From Halioxenophilus sp033283405 (GTDB taxonomy: Bacteria > Pseudomonadota > Gammaproteobacteria > Pseudomonadales > Cellvibrionaceae), in contig NZ_JAWMQR010000003.1 in the NCBI RefSeq assembly GCF_033283405.1, positions 558,001-622,000 of the forward strand: a stretch of 64,000 nucleotides of DNA, in the 5' to 3' direction. Numbering within the stretch: position 1 is the stretch's first letter; each line of letters starts with the position of its first letter. The notes beneath the pieces are model-generated. The model did no database searches, was not told where the DNA came from, and saw nothing but the letters and a program-made list of their open reading frames with translations. This document shows, piece after piece, positions 34,662-44,221 of this stretch. The translations under genes were made by a program, and so were the position numbers.

Positions 34662-36452
34662 CTACAAGCCAAAGGTGGCTTCTGGCATTGCCATTAGGTT
34701 GTCGCTGCCAGAACGGATGGTGGCTGTCAGAAGCTGAGTTCGAGGCAATAAACGTTCAATATAAAAACGGGCATTGTTGATTTTGGCCTGGTAGAAATCC
34801 TGGTCGCCGCTGCCACTATTATTTGCTGCCGCTTCGGCACTGCGCACAAGAAAATAGCCCACAGTGCAATAACCGGCCAACATCAGGTAGTCGTATGCCG
34901 CCGCGCCAACCGCGTTGACATCACCCGCCATCGCCTTGACACCCACCTCCTCGGTGACAGCCAACCATAATTGAATGCTGTCAGCCAGCGCCGGAATCAT
35001 TGGCGCCACTGCCGCCGGGTGCTGACTGCTACAGAATGTCTGCACCTGGGTTAGAAACGACTCCGCCACCTTGCCGCCGGTCGCCAGAATTTTTCGACCA
35101 AGTAGATCTAGCCCCTGAATACCATTGGTGCCTTCGTAAATGGAGGTGATACGGGTATCGCGATACTCCTGCTCCATGCCCCACTCAGCGATGTAACCAT
35201 GGCCTCCCAATACCTGAATACCGTAGGTGGTGGCTTCCATACTGATTTCTGAGATAAACCCTTTGGCTATGGGAGTTAACAGTGCCAGTTCGTTTTCGGC
35301 CCGTGCCCGTTCTGCGGCATCGTTGCTGGCGTGGGAAATATCCACCAGTTGTGCACAGTAGTAGTTGAGCAGACGAGTCCCCTCCGCCAGGGCTTTTTGC
35401 GTTAACAGCATACGACGCACATCGGGATGAGCAATAATCGGGTCGGCTGGCTTATCGGGCAATACCCGCGGTGTCGCCCGCATCTGTACCCGCTCCTTGG
35501 CATAAGCCAACGCCCCCTGGAAAGAGGCCTCAATGTGAGCCTGAGCCTGTTGTGCCACACCCAGGCGGGACTCATTAATAAAGGTAAACATGGCACTCAT
35601 GCCCTTGTGGGGCTGGCTGATCAAGTAGCCACGGGCACCATCGAAATTAAGCACGCAAGTAGCATTACCGTGAATACCCATTTTGTGTTCGATTGAGCCA
35701 CAACTCACCCCATTAGGCTCCCCCATAACGCCCTGTTCATCCACCCACAGCTTCGGCACTACAAACAGGGAGATACCCTTGACCCCTTCCGGCGCATCCG
35801 GCAGCCGAGCCAGAACTATGTGCACAATATTTTCGGTAAGGTCATGCTCGCCAGCGGAGATGAAAATCTTGCCGCCACTGATGCTATAGGTGCCGTCGTC
35901 GTTGGGCGTGGCTTTGGTGCGCAGCAGGCCAAGGTCAGAGCCACAGTGAGCCTCGGTTAAACACATGGTGCCAGACCAACTACCCTCGACCAGCTTAGAC
36001 AGATAACGCGCTTTCACCTCCGGAGCGGCATGGGCGGCGATGGTTTTAATGGCACCCCAGGTCAGGCTGGGATACATCGACCAGGCGTGGCTGGCAGAGG
36101 CGATCATCTCATACACCACCGCACTCAAAGACGAAGGCAGGCCCTGACCGCCAAGATCCACCGGCTGAGAGAGGCCCGGCCACCCCCCCTCAATAAACTG
36201 CGCATAGGATTCTTTAAAACCGGGCGGGGTAGTCACCACTCCTGCCTGCCACTGGCACCCTTCCCGGTCGCCCACCGGGTTCAGCGGGCTGATCACCTGT
36301 TCGCAAAACTTGGCCGCCTCTTCCAAAATGGCAGCCACCATGTCCGGGCTCGCCTCTTCGGCGCCCGGTAGATTCTGGTAGTGCTGCTCGTAGTTGAGCA
36401 CCTCTTGAATAGCAAACTGAATGTCTCGCAGAGGGGCTTTGTACTCTGGCAT
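34662..36452 (-). CDS. Acyl-CoA dehydrogenase (long form)
   Basis: A 596-residue acyl-CoA dehydrogenase with the extended C-terminal domain of the 600-residue bacterial type. MCLTEAHCGSDLGLLRTKA (flavin/substrate loop), GGKIFISAGEHD, KMGIHGNATC, and VLGGHGYIAEWGMEQEYRDTRITSIYEGTNGIQ, in which the Glu of YEGTNGIQ is the expected catalytic base, are visible. It oxidises an acyl-CoA to the 2-enoyl-CoA, passing electrons to ETF. Last gene of the operon; the start at 36452 has GGAGAAGAG upstream. A paralogue (40390-42195) is the first gene of the same operon. Confidence 0.93.
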   Translation of the reverse strand: MPEYKAPLRDIQFAIQEVLNYEQHYQNLPGAEEASPDMVAAILEEAAKFCEQVISPLNPVGDREGCQWQAGVVTTPPGFKESYAQFIEGGWPGLSQPVDLGGQGLPSSLSAVVYEMIASASHAWSMYPSLTWGAIKTIAAHAAPEVKARYLSKLVEGSWSGTMCLTEAHCGSDLGLLRTKATPNDDGTYSISGGKIFISAGEHDLTENIVHIVLARLPDAPEGVKGISLFVVPKLWVDEQGVMGEPNGVSCGSIEHKMGIHGNATCVLNFDGARGYLISQPHKGMSAMFTFINESRLGVAQQAQAHIEASFQGALAYAKERVQMRATPRVLPDKPADPIIAHPDVRRMLLTQKALAEGTRLLNYYCAQLVDISHASNDAAERARAENELALLTPIAKGFISEISMEATTYGIQVLGGHGYIAEWGMEQEYRDTRITSIYEGTNGIQGLDLLGRKILATGGKVAESFLTQVQTFCSSQHPAAVAPMIPALADSIQLWLAVTEEVGVKAMAGDVNAVGAAAYDYLMLAGYCTVGYFLVRSAEAAANNSGSGDQDFYQAKINNARFYIERLLPRTQLLTATIRSGSDNLMAMPEATFGL

Positions 36453-36543
36453 CTCTCTTCTCCATCGCGGCCGGCAGTGCAGATTGCCAGACGATTAAAT
36501 TACAAATTATTAACGGTTTGATTTACGGGTATGACCTTTTAAT

Positions 36544-36999
36544 TCACTCGGGCGCCATCATCATGACCAGTGTTTCAGCGACTAGTGCCGGCTTCTCACT
36601 GCCTTCAATCTCCACGGTGATGGCGATACGTAAAAGAGCCCGACCAGGCTCCTTCTCCTCGGCACTGCTGATCTCGGCCAACAGGCGAATACGGTCGCTG
36701 TTTTTCACTGGCACCAAAAAACGCAGGCGATCTATACCATAGTTAACCGAAGTGGAGCCTGCTGGCACATGCGGCGCCAAGAGCGGATAAAGCAGATGCG
36801 GCACCATGGATAGGGTTAACAGCCCATGGGCAATGGTGCCGCCAAAGGGTGTCTCGGCCGCAGCCACAGGGTCGACATGAATAAACTGGTCATCCAGGGT
36901 GGCTTCAGCAAACAGGTTGATGCGCGCCTGGTCCATTTGAAACCAATCACTGGCTCCCAGATTTTGCCCAGTCAACCCCTGCCAATGGTTACCGCTCAT
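36544..36999 (-). CDS. MaoC-family (R)-hydratase
   Basis: A 151-residue hotdog hydratase. The motif FIHVDPVAAAETPFGGTIAHGLLTLSM holds the Asp and His of the R-specific enoyl-CoA hydratase active site (D-x4-H and the IAHG turn). It would hydrate trans-2-enoyl-CoA to the (R)-3-hydroxyacyl-CoA, or dehydrate in reverse. The ATG at 36999 is chosen because GAGGAG lies 5 bases upstream; the GTG at 37005 would overlap that site. It follows the thiolase gene by 9 bp. Confidence 0.9.
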   Translation of the reverse strand: MSGNHWQGLTGQNLGASDWFQMDQARINLFAEATLDDQFIHVDPVAAAETPFGGTIAHGLLTLSMVPHLLYPLLAPHVPAGSTSVNYGIDRLRFLVPVKNSDRIRLLAEISSAEEKEPGRALLRIAITVEIEGSEKPALVAETLVMMMAPE

Positions 37000-37008
37000 A
37001 TTCACTCC

Positions 37009-38193
37009 TCAAGCCACTTCAAACAAGCCAGCGGCACCCATGCCACCACCCACGCACATGCTCACCACAACAAACCTGGCACCACGGCGCTTACCTTCAA
37101 TTAACGCATGGCCCACTGTGCGGGCTCCGGTCATACCGTAGGGGTGGCCAATGGAAATTGCACCGCCATTCACGTTGTACAACTCGGGATCAATACCCAA
37201 GTGGTCGCGACAGTAGAGCACCTGGCAGGCAAAGGCCTCGTTCAACTCCCACAGGCCGATATCGTTGATGGTCAAACCGTGCTGCTTGAGCAGCTTAGGA
37301 ATCGCATAAATTGGGCCAATGCCCATCTCCTCGGGTGCATTACCAACCACCATCATGCCACGATAGATGCCCAAGGGCTCCAAGCCTCGGCGCTCGGCCA
37401 ATTTGCTCTCCATCACCACACAAGCTGAGGCACCATCAGAGAGCTGACTGGCGTTACCGGCAGTAACACAACCACCCTCAAGCACCGGGTCCAGCGCCTG
37501 CAGATTTTCCAGAGTGGTGCTCGGCCGGTTGCCCTCATCCTTGCTTAAGGTCACCTCTTCATAGGTGACCTCTTTGGTCTCTTTGTTAAAAACCGCTTTA
37601 GTGGCGGTAATGGGCACAATCTCCTCATCAAACTTGCCAGCCTCCTGCGCAGCGGCGGTGCGCTGCTGCGACTGCAACGCGTACTCATCCTGCTGGGCGC
37701 GGCTAATGCCATACTTTTTGGCCACGTTTTCTGCCGTTAACAGCATCGGCATGTAGGCGTGAGCAGCGGCGGCAATCACATTCGGGTCTTGCGCCTCAGA
37801 GGCCAATTTAAAGTAGCGCTCCTGCTCGGCGGAGATGTTGTCCTGGCCACCGGCAATCACCACCTCCATACCATCGACCATAATTTGCTTGGCTGCGGTG
37901 GCGATGGCCATCAAGCCTGATGAACATTGGCGATCAATGGTTTGGCCGGAAGCGGTAAAGGGCAAACCGGCGGCCAACGCCGAGGTGCGCGCAATGTTGC
38001 CGCCGGCGGTGCCCGAGGTGAGCACAGCACCGATAATCACGTCCTCGACTTCAGCACCCTCGATAGCGGCGCGTGCAACCGCATGCTGAATAGCGTGAGC
38101 CATCATGGTGGGCGATTTGATGTTGTTCAGGGCACCGCGAAATGCGCGGCCAATAGGGGTACGGGCGGTAGAGACGATAACGGCTTCTTTCAT
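37009..38193 (-). CDS. Acetyl-CoA acyltransferase (thiolase)
   Basis: A 394-residue thiolase that cleaves 3-ketoacyl-CoA with CoA to acetyl-CoA and a shortened acyl-CoA. Nucleophile Cys in IDRQCSSGL (about residue 89), GHPYGMTGAR with the catalytic His, and the second Cys in SMCVGGGMGA near the C-terminus are all present. AAAGGAGA precedes the ATG. Third gene of the beta-oxidation operon, 36 bp after the multifunctional enzyme and 9 bp before the MaoC gene. Confidence 0.93.
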   Translation of the reverse strand: MKEAVIVSTARTPIGRAFRGALNNIKSPTMMAHAIQHAVARAAIEGAEVEDVIIGAVLTSGTAGGNIARTSALAAGLPFTASGQTIDRQCSSGLMAIATAAKQIMVDGMEVVIAGGQDNISAEQERYFKLASEAQDPNVIAAAAHAYMPMLLTAENVAKKYGISRAQQDEYALQSQQRTAAAQEAGKFDEEIVPITATKAVFNKETKEVTYEEVTLSKDEGNRPSTTLENLQALDPVLEGGCVTAGNASQLSDGASACVVMESKLAERRGLEPLGIYRGMMVVGNAPEEMGIGPIYAIPKLLKQHGLTINDIGLWELNEAFACQVLYCRDHLGIDPELYNVNGGAISIGHPYGMTGARTVGHALIEGKRRGARFVVVSMCVGGGMGAAGLFEVA

Positions 38194-38229
38194 GCTTATC
38201 TCCTTTCTAAAATTGGCAATTGGCTTAAA

Positions 38230-40344
38230 TCAGCCTTTAAAACTCTTAAACGGCTTACCTTCGGCGGCCAGCTTCTTCAGCAAAGGCGCGGGCTTAAACC
38301 ACAGCTCGCCATACTCGCCCAAGGCTTCGCGGTACTTATTCATACCCGCCAGAACGGTATCCAGGCCGATCTCATCGGCATACTGCATAGGGCCACCGCG
38401 CCATACCGGGTAGCCGTAACCGTTGCAGTAGATGAGGTCAATATCGCTGGAGCGGGCGGCAATGCCCTCTTCCAAAATCAGCGCGCCTTCGTTAATCATC
38501 GGGTAGAAACAGCGTTCGATAATCTCCTGGTCGGAAATTTCACGGCGCTCAATGCCCAACTCCTTGCGGCACTGCTCGGCAATTTCGGGAATTTCCGGGT
38601 TGGCGCTTTTATCGCGACCCTCGTAGATGTAGTAGCCGCACCCGGATTTCTGGCCGTAATGACCTTTGTGATAAAGCACATTGGCAATGGCAGCGTAGCT
38701 TGGGTCGTGCTCGAACAGCTCAGGGCGCTCCTGACGGGTGAGGTAACTGATGTCGTTGCCGGCCAGATCAATCATGGAGCAGAAGCCCATGGCCAAGCCG
38801 TAGTCGTAGAGCACGCGATCGATCTGTTCCGGGCTGGCGCCCTCCAAGACCAAGCGCGATGCTTCGCGGCCATAGGGCTCCAACATACGGTTGCCAACAA
38901 ACCCGAAACAGACGCCTACCACCACCGGCACCTTCCTAATTTTTTGTGCAACTTTTAGGGCCGTAATGATGACATCGTCAGCGGTCTTCTCGGCACGGAC
39001 AATCTCCAGCAAGCGCATTACGTTGGCCGGGCTGAAAAAGTGCAACCCGATCACATCTTCCGGCCGCTTGGTGACCGAGGCAATTTGGTTCACGTCCAGG
39101 GTGGAGGTATTGGTGGCGAGAATCGCGCCTGGCTTACAAACTTCGTCCAACGTTTGGAACACGCTCTTTTTAATATCCATGCGCTCAAACACCGCTTCGA
39201 TCACCATATCGGCGTCGGCAATGTCAGCGTAATTGGTGGTGGAGCCTAGCAGCCCCATGCGGCTCTCCACCTGCTCGGTGGTGAGTTTGCCCTTTTTGGC
39301 GGTGATCTCGTAGTTGGTGCGAATCACACCGATACCGCGCTCTAATGCCTCGGCGTTTAAATCCAAAATAGTGGTGGGAATACCGGCATTCACAAAGTTC
39401 ATAGCGATACCGCCGCCCATGGTACCGGAACCAATAATAGCTACTTTCTCAACTTTACGCGGCGGGGTTTTCGGGTCTACACCGGGTACCTTGCTGGCGG
39501 CGCGCTCGGCGAAAAATATGTGTTGCTGGGCGCGCGCCTGCGGCGTGGCCATACAGGCCATAAAGAGTTCGCCCTCTTTTTTCAGCCCCTCAGCCAATGG
39601 TAATTCACAGGCGGCTTCCACCGCTTGAATACACCGTTCCGGAGCAAAAAAGCCGCGGGTTTTACGGGCGTTCGCTTTCCGAAACTCAGCAAAGAAATTC
39701 TCTGGTAGCTGACTGGTATCGACACTCATCTGAGCACAGCTGCGCAGCGGTGCGTGGCTGTCGAGCAGCTCCTGGGCGTAGCTACAGGCGGACTCCAACA
39801 AGGTGCCGACTTCCACGGCAACGCGATCAATAAAGCCACTTTGCAGTGCCTGTTGGGCTGGAACCGGTATCCCGGAGACGATCATCTCCAGAGCCACTTG
39901 CGCGCCGGCCAATCGAGGCAGGCGCTGGGTGCCACCGCCGCCGGGAATAATCCCCAAACTCACTTCCGGAAGACCCAGCAGGGCGCGGCCGTCGGCGATG
40001 CGATAGTCACAGGCCAAGGCCAGCTCCAAGCCACCGCCCAGGGCCATACCGTTAATGGCCGCGACCACCGGTTTGGCACTCTCTTCAATGGTGTGCAGCA
40101 CATCGGGCAGTTGCGGCTCGGCATCGAAATTGCCGCTGGCAAACTCGGCAATATCCGCACCACCGCAAAAGATTGCCCCGCTGGAGGCAATAACAATCGC
40201 CTCGACACTGGCGTCGGCGAGCGCGGCCTGGACGGACTCGGCAAGCCCTGCGCGTACCGCCTGACCCAGGCCATTCACCGGCGGTGAGTTGAGTTGTATC
40301 AGCGCCAGATTGCCTTGTGTTTGGTACAGAACAGGTTCAGCCAT
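38230..40344 (-). CDS. Bifunctional enoyl-CoA hydratase/3-hydroxyacyl-CoA dehydrogenase
   Basis: A 704-residue FadB/FadJ-like fusion. The N-terminal crotonase domain (residues 1-190) has the oxyanion and Glu segments CGGADIAEF and ALGGGLELALACDYR, then GLPEVSLGIIPGGGGTQRL. The NAD-binding domain starts near residue 300 with IGSGTMGGGIAMNFVNAG; GLHFFSPANVMRLLEIV and GFVGNRM belong to the 3-hydroxyacyl-CoA dehydrogenase, followed by two C-terminal helical domains. The ATG at 40344 fits the family; the frame to 40359 would need a TTG. Its product feeds the thiolase encoded next. Confidence 0.93.
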   Translation of the reverse strand: MAEPVLYQTQGNLALIQLNSPPVNGLGQAVRAGLAESVQAALADASVEAIVIASSGAIFCGGADIAEFASGNFDAEPQLPDVLHTIEESAKPVVAAINGMALGGGLELALACDYRIADGRALLGLPEVSLGIIPGGGGTQRLPRLAGAQVALEMIVSGIPVPAQQALQSGFIDRVAVEVGTLLESACSYAQELLDSHAPLRSCAQMSVDTSQLPENFFAEFRKANARKTRGFFAPERCIQAVEAACELPLAEGLKKEGELFMACMATPQARAQQHIFFAERAASKVPGVDPKTPPRKVEKVAIIGSGTMGGGIAMNFVNAGIPTTILDLNAEALERGIGVIRTNYEITAKKGKLTTEQVESRMGLLGSTTNYADIADADMVIEAVFERMDIKKSVFQTLDEVCKPGAILATNTSTLDVNQIASVTKRPEDVIGLHFFSPANVMRLLEIVRAEKTADDVIITALKVAQKIRKVPVVVGVCFGFVGNRMLEPYGREASRLVLEGASPEQIDRVLYDYGLAMGFCSMIDLAGNDISYLTRQERPELFEHDPSYAAIANVLYHKGHYGQKSGCGYYIYEGRDKSANPEIPEIAEQCRKELGIERREISDQEIIERCFYPMINEGALILEEGIAARSSDIDLIYCNGYGYPVWRGGPMQYADEIGLDTVLAGMNKYREALGEYGELWFKPAPLLKKLAAEGKPFKSFKG

Positions 40345-40389
40345 GAATGTGATCCTCAAATGTAATTGTCAGCCCCTGGGCAGGGCGAA

Positions 40390-42195
40390 TTAAAACCAGG
40401 CATCCTGCATAGCGAAGGGGGTACAGTTACCCGCTTGCAGCAAACCAATTTGCGGTTCGATCTCTGGCAACTCCCACTCGATGTAGTAGCGGGCTGCCTG
40501 AATTTTGCCGAGGTAAAAATTGCTATCGGATTCGCTAACACCGGCTGCCACCAAGCCTTGCTGGGCCGCCAGCGCCTGTTGCAGCCAGATCCAACTCATG
40601 GTTACCCGACCAAAAACATCCAGGTAGAGGCTGGCGTTGGCCAGGCCGCGATCCGGGTCTTCTGCCAAACGCGGCAGCAGTGCCGCCGTAACGTCGTGCA
40701 GACGGTCGCATGCGCGCGCCAGCGAACCGGCCAGATCAGCCAAATCGGGCTGATCTGTGGCGGCGGCAACGGTTGCGGCAACGGCCTTCAGAAACAGGCT
40801 AAAACCGGCCAGCTTGCGCATCGGCACCTTGCGCCCTAAAAGATCAATCGCCTGAATGCCCTCGGTACCCTCGTGAATAGGGTTGAGCCGTTGATCGCGA
40901 TAGAGGCGCTCTACTGGATACTCGCGAATGTAACCAGCTCCGCCATAAACCTGAATGGCCAGTTCATTGGCTTTTAAACCGTATTTAGAAGGCCAGGATT
41001 TAACGATTGGGGTAAGCAGATCGAGCAACAGAAAGGCCTCCTCCCGTGCCGATTCGCTCTCGGCGGTGCGGCTGTCTTCAAACAGTGAACTGCCATACAT
41101 GCAGAGCGCCAAACCGCCTTCGGCATAGGCTTTTTGTGCGAGCAACATACGTTTAACGTCGGCGTGCTCGACAATCAGCACCTGTTTGGAGGCGCTATCT
41201 TTATTGCTGGGGTGGCGCCCCTGGGGGCGGTTGCGTGCGTAATCGAGCGCGCAATTAAAGCCCTGATAGGCGAGAATCGCCGCGCCGGTGCCGACACTGA
41301 TGCGGGCTTCATTCATCATTTGAAACATGTAGGCCAAGCCCTGGTGTGGCTCACCCACCAGGTAACCCACGGCGCCGCCCTGCTCACCAAACGACAAGAC
41401 AGTGGAGGTGGTGTTGCGATAGCCCATTTTGTGCAGCAACCCGGCCAGAGCAACATCGTTGCGCGCCGCCAGTGAGCCATCGGCATTGACCAGAAACTTC
41501 GGCACAATAAACAGTGAAATACCCTTCACACCGGCGGGCGCACCTTTAATGCGCGCCAACACCATGTGTACAATATTTTCGGTTATGGGTTGATCGCCAC
41601 CAGAGATAAATATCTTCTGCCCGGTGATACGGTAGCTGCCATCGGCGGCGGCCTCAGCGCTGGTGGTGATATCAGCCAGCGCCGAACCCTGAGCTGGTTC
41701 CGTCAACGCCATGGTGCCGGCAAAGCGGCCATCGCGCATCGGCGCCAGGAAACATGCCTTTTGCTCATCGCTACCAAAGCTGGCGATCAGATTGGCAGCG
41801 CCCGTGGTTAACATTGGGTAGGCGGCCGTGGCTACATTGGCGGCAGAGAAATAGGCGGTGGCGGCACGCAGTACCACCTCTGGCAACTGCATACCGCCCT
41901 CTTCAAAGCTGCAGTGTGCAGCGAGAAATCCGGCCTCGGCACAGGCTTGCCAGGCGGCTTTGGTTTCGGGAATTAATTGCACCTCGCCATTAACAAATTG
42001 AGGTTCGTTGGCATCACCCAGGGCGGCGTGGTTGGCAAAATATTTTTCAGCAATTCCCTTGGCGGTATTCAGGGTTGCATTAAAGGTTTCGCGGGAGTGT
42101 TCCTGGTAACGCGGGCGCGACAGCAGTGCTTCGGCATTGAGAAATTCATAGAGAAGAAAATCAATATCTCGCTCGTTAAGTAACGGAATCGACAT
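40390..42195 (-). CDS. Acyl-CoA dehydrogenase (long form)
   Basis: A 601-residue long-form acyl-CoA dehydrogenase, paralogous to the one at 34662-36452. TMALTEPAQGSALADITT, GQKIFISGGDQ, KMGYRNTT and YGGAGYIREYPVERLYRDQRLNPIHEGTEGIQ (catalytic-type Glu in HEGTEGIQ) are seen. First gene of the beta-oxidation operon. The ATG at 42195 is preferred to the GTG two codons upstream; the ribosome binding site is weak. The presence of two long-form dehydrogenases in one operon suggests two rounds or two chain types of substrate. Confidence 0.92.
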   Translation of the reverse strand: MSIPLLNERDIDFLLYEFLNAEALLSRPRYQEHSRETFNATLNTAKGIAEKYFANHAALGDANEPQFVNGEVQLIPETKAAWQACAEAGFLAAHCSFEEGGMQLPEVVLRAATAYFSAANVATAAYPMLTTGAANLIASFGSDEQKACFLAPMRDGRFAGTMALTEPAQGSALADITTSAEAAADGSYRITGQKIFISGGDQPITENIVHMVLARIKGAPAGVKGISLFIVPKFLVNADGSLAARNDVALAGLLHKMGYRNTTSTVLSFGEQGGAVGYLVGEPHQGLAYMFQMMNEARISVGTGAAILAYQGFNCALDYARNRPQGRHPSNKDSASKQVLIVEHADVKRMLLAQKAYAEGGLALCMYGSSLFEDSRTAESESAREEAFLLLDLLTPIVKSWPSKYGLKANELAIQVYGGAGYIREYPVERLYRDQRLNPIHEGTEGIQAIDLLGRKVPMRKLAGFSLFLKAVAATVAAATDQPDLADLAGSLARACDRLHDVTAALLPRLAEDPDRGLANASLYLDVFGRVTMSWIWLQQALAAQQGLVAAGVSESDSNFYLGKIQAARYYIEWELPEIEPQIGLLQAGNCTPFAMQDAWF

Positions 42196-42540
42196 AAACA
42201 CACTCTGAAACTGACTGAAAGTTCACTGAAAACCAACACCCTGAAAATCCGTGGCTGCCAGTCCCCTGGAATATCGACCTTGATAAATAAAATTCAGTTA
42301 TTCGTATTATTGTGATTGCTACCAGCTCACCAGCAATGGCCAGCTTAGGCAATGGTAACCCGTGTTTGCACAGACAATTCCGGACTTTAAATAACAGCTC
42401 AGGAAATAGCAGCGCAGGCTTCGCAGCCAGGCACCGAATACAAGCAAAACAGGTTTGGAAATTCTAGGGGAGGTGTGGTTTTCAACAATGGCAAATCCCA
42501 CCAACCTAACTTACATAATTGTGTCAATCAGAGGGGGAGG
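42196..42540. other. Intergenic stretch upstream of the beta-oxidation operon
   Basis: No gene is supported. CTGAAA occurs at 42205, 42215, 42226 and 42241, the first three about one helical turn apart, immediately upstream of the dehydrogenase start; they may be regulator contacts or chance. The promoter of the operon should be here. Confidence 0.45.
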
Positions 42541-43119
42541 TTACAGGTCAAGCGCCAGCTGGCCGGCCAGTTGCCGGCGTGTGGCCAGCAACATCTCCTC
42601 GGCCTGGCTGGCATTGTCCATGGTCCTTGCCAGAGCCACGGTGCCCACCACCATGGCCGAGAGCGCCAGAATCTCCTGGCGGGTAATCGGCAGATAACTG
42701 GTGACATAATCCTGCACCAGCCGCACGACCGTTTGATAGGCGTCCGCAAATGCTGCCTTGGTTTCACCATCGCGGATAGCGATATCCGATGCCAGAAAAG
42801 CCAACGGACACGGCTTGTCGCCACGCAGATGCTCCATACTCAGGTAGGCCGAGAGCGCCTGCTGCAGACGCTCTTTTTTCGGGCCCATATTCGTTTGTGA
42901 CTGCACCATTCGGCTGTTGTGAAAAGCGTGGCGAATCGCCTGCCGATAGAGCTCCGCCTTACTGTCAAAATGGGCGTAAAAAGCACCGCGGGTCATCTGG
43001 CAGTTGGCCATCACCGCATCCACCGTCACCGACTCATAGCCGAGCTGAGTAAACAGCTGCAAGGCGCTGGTTAATATTTTTTGGCGACTCTCTAATTTGT
43101 GTTCCGGAGGGTATGGCAT
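42541..43119 (-). CDS. TetR-family transcriptional regulator
   Basis: A 192-residue TetR/AcrR repressor. N-terminal helix-turn-helix at about residues 12-58 (ILTSALQLFTQLGYESVTVDAVMANCQMTRGAFYAHFDSKAELY), followed by an all-helical ligand domain. It lies upstream of the beta-oxidation operon on the same strand and divergent from an alpha/beta hydrolase gene, so either or both could be its targets. The ATG at 43119 gives the usual N-terminal length; the 18 extra residues possible upstream do not. Confidence 0.9.
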   Translation of the reverse strand: MPYPPEHKLESRQKILTSALQLFTQLGYESVTVDAVMANCQMTRGAFYAHFDSKAELYRQAIRHAFHNSRMVQSQTNMGPKKERLQQALSAYLSMEHLRGDKPCPLAFLASDIAIRDGETKAAFADAYQTVVRLVQDYVTSYLPITRQEILALSAMVVGTVALARTMDNASQAEEMLLATRRQLAGQLALDL

Positions 43120-43266
43120 TGCATGGCACCACTGGCGTTGACCGCTAACAATAGCGATTAATAAGCAGCACAAAATAGAATTGAAAAATTGCGGCCAGAT
43201 AAGTTTTGACTACCGGGCCACCCCCTACAAACAGCCAACCACTGCACCTGAGGCTCTGCTTTTGAA

Positions 43267-43286
43267 AATATTATCTTTATCATATT
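43267..43286. promoter_or_regulatory. Near-palindrome between TetR and hydrolase genes
   Basis: AATATTATCTTTATCATATT is a 20-bp imperfect palindrome midway between the divergent TetR (start 43119) and hydrolase (start 43361) genes, followed at 43298 by TATAGT, which could be a -10 element for the hydrolase. Position and symmetry fit a TetR operator; no experimental analogue is known to me. Confidence 0.35.
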
Positions 43287-43360
43287 GTGGTTCGCATTAT
43301 AGTTTCGCCAACCCGGCATAAGCCAACGCCGTTTATCCAAAAAAATTGAGTGGGTTTACT

Positions 43361-44221
43361 GTGCAAAACTTTCTACTGCGCTTACTACTGCAACTATTGC
43401 CAGCCACGCAGCAATTTAAATTGCTGAAATTTTTGGTTGGCCGGCCGCAACGCAAACCGGCTAAGGCCAATGGCTTTATGGCAGATGCCCAGCAACTGCA
43501 CTATGGTCGGCTCGGCGACCATACCGCCTGGGCCAAGGGCGAAGGCCCGTTGGTCATCTGTGTCCATGGCTGGGGGGGTGCCGGCGGCGCCGACATGGGA
43601 GCCCTGGGCGAGCATTTGGTTGCCGCGGGGTTTCGCGTCATTGCCATCGACATGACCGGCCATGGTGCCTCCCCAGGGAAGCATATTGGCCTGCATGAAT
43701 TTATTGACGATGTCAGCCAGTTTGCCGCCAGCCTCACTGAACCCGTCTACTGCTGGCTGGGATACTCCGCCGGCGGCCTGTCCGTTATGGCTGCGCGCGC
43801 GCAAGGCAAAATCCGCGCGCCTAAATTTATCTGCCTGGCAACACCCAGCCAACCTTTTCCGCCGTTAATGGTGATCCGTAAAAAATTAAAGGTACGTGGC
43901 GCGCTCTACCAGCGCTTCCAGGATTATGTGGTCGAGCCCTTCCACTGCACCTGGGAGGAGATTCCAGCCACCCTGTTTCAACCTCTACCAGGCGAGGAGC
44001 TGATGGTGATTCACAGCCGCGACGACACCTTCATTAGCCACGAAAATGGCCCGCTTATCGCTCAGCACTGGCCCGGCGCCAAGGTCGCAACGGTGACCGG
44101 GCCAAAACACGCCGAGGTACCAAGCAACAGTGCCGTACTGGATCTGGTGGTCGACTTCGTCCGCACACCCGCTCCCGCCCGCAGCACTACTTCAGCCAAA
44201 ACCCCTGAAAGTAATCACTGA
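43361..44221 (+). CDS. Alpha/beta hydrolase
   Basis: A 286-residue alpha/beta-fold hydrolase with the HGWGG oxyanion turn (69-73), nucleophile Ser136 in GYSAGG, an acidic residue in HSRDDTF and the catalytic His in GPKHAEV. An N-terminal amphipathic or hydrophobic stretch (FLLRLLLQLL) precedes it. Substrate unknown; an esterase or thioesterase role beside the beta-oxidation genes is possible. The GTG at 43361 with AGTGGG upstream is chosen over the TTG at 43346. Its last 35 bp overlap the convergent LysR gene. Confidence 0.85.
   Translation: MQNFLLRLLLQLLPATQQFKLLKFLVGRPQRKPAKANGFMADAQQLHYGRLGDHTAWAKGEGPLVICVHGWGGAGGADMGALGEHLVAAGFRVIAIDMTGHGASPGKHIGLHEFIDDVSQFAASLTEPVYCWLGYSAGGLSVMAARAQGKIRAPKFICLATPSQPFPPLMVIRKKLKVRGALYQRFQDYVVEPFHCTWEEIPATLFQPLPGEELMVIHSRDDTFISHENGPLIAQHWPGAKVATVTGPKHAEVPSNSAVLDLVVDFVRTPAPARSTTSAKTPESNH

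Noticed and set aside
37927..38958. 343-codon plus-strand frame opposite the thiolase and the FadB-like gene
   Set aside because: Antisense shadow spanning two real genes and their gap; no domain recognised.
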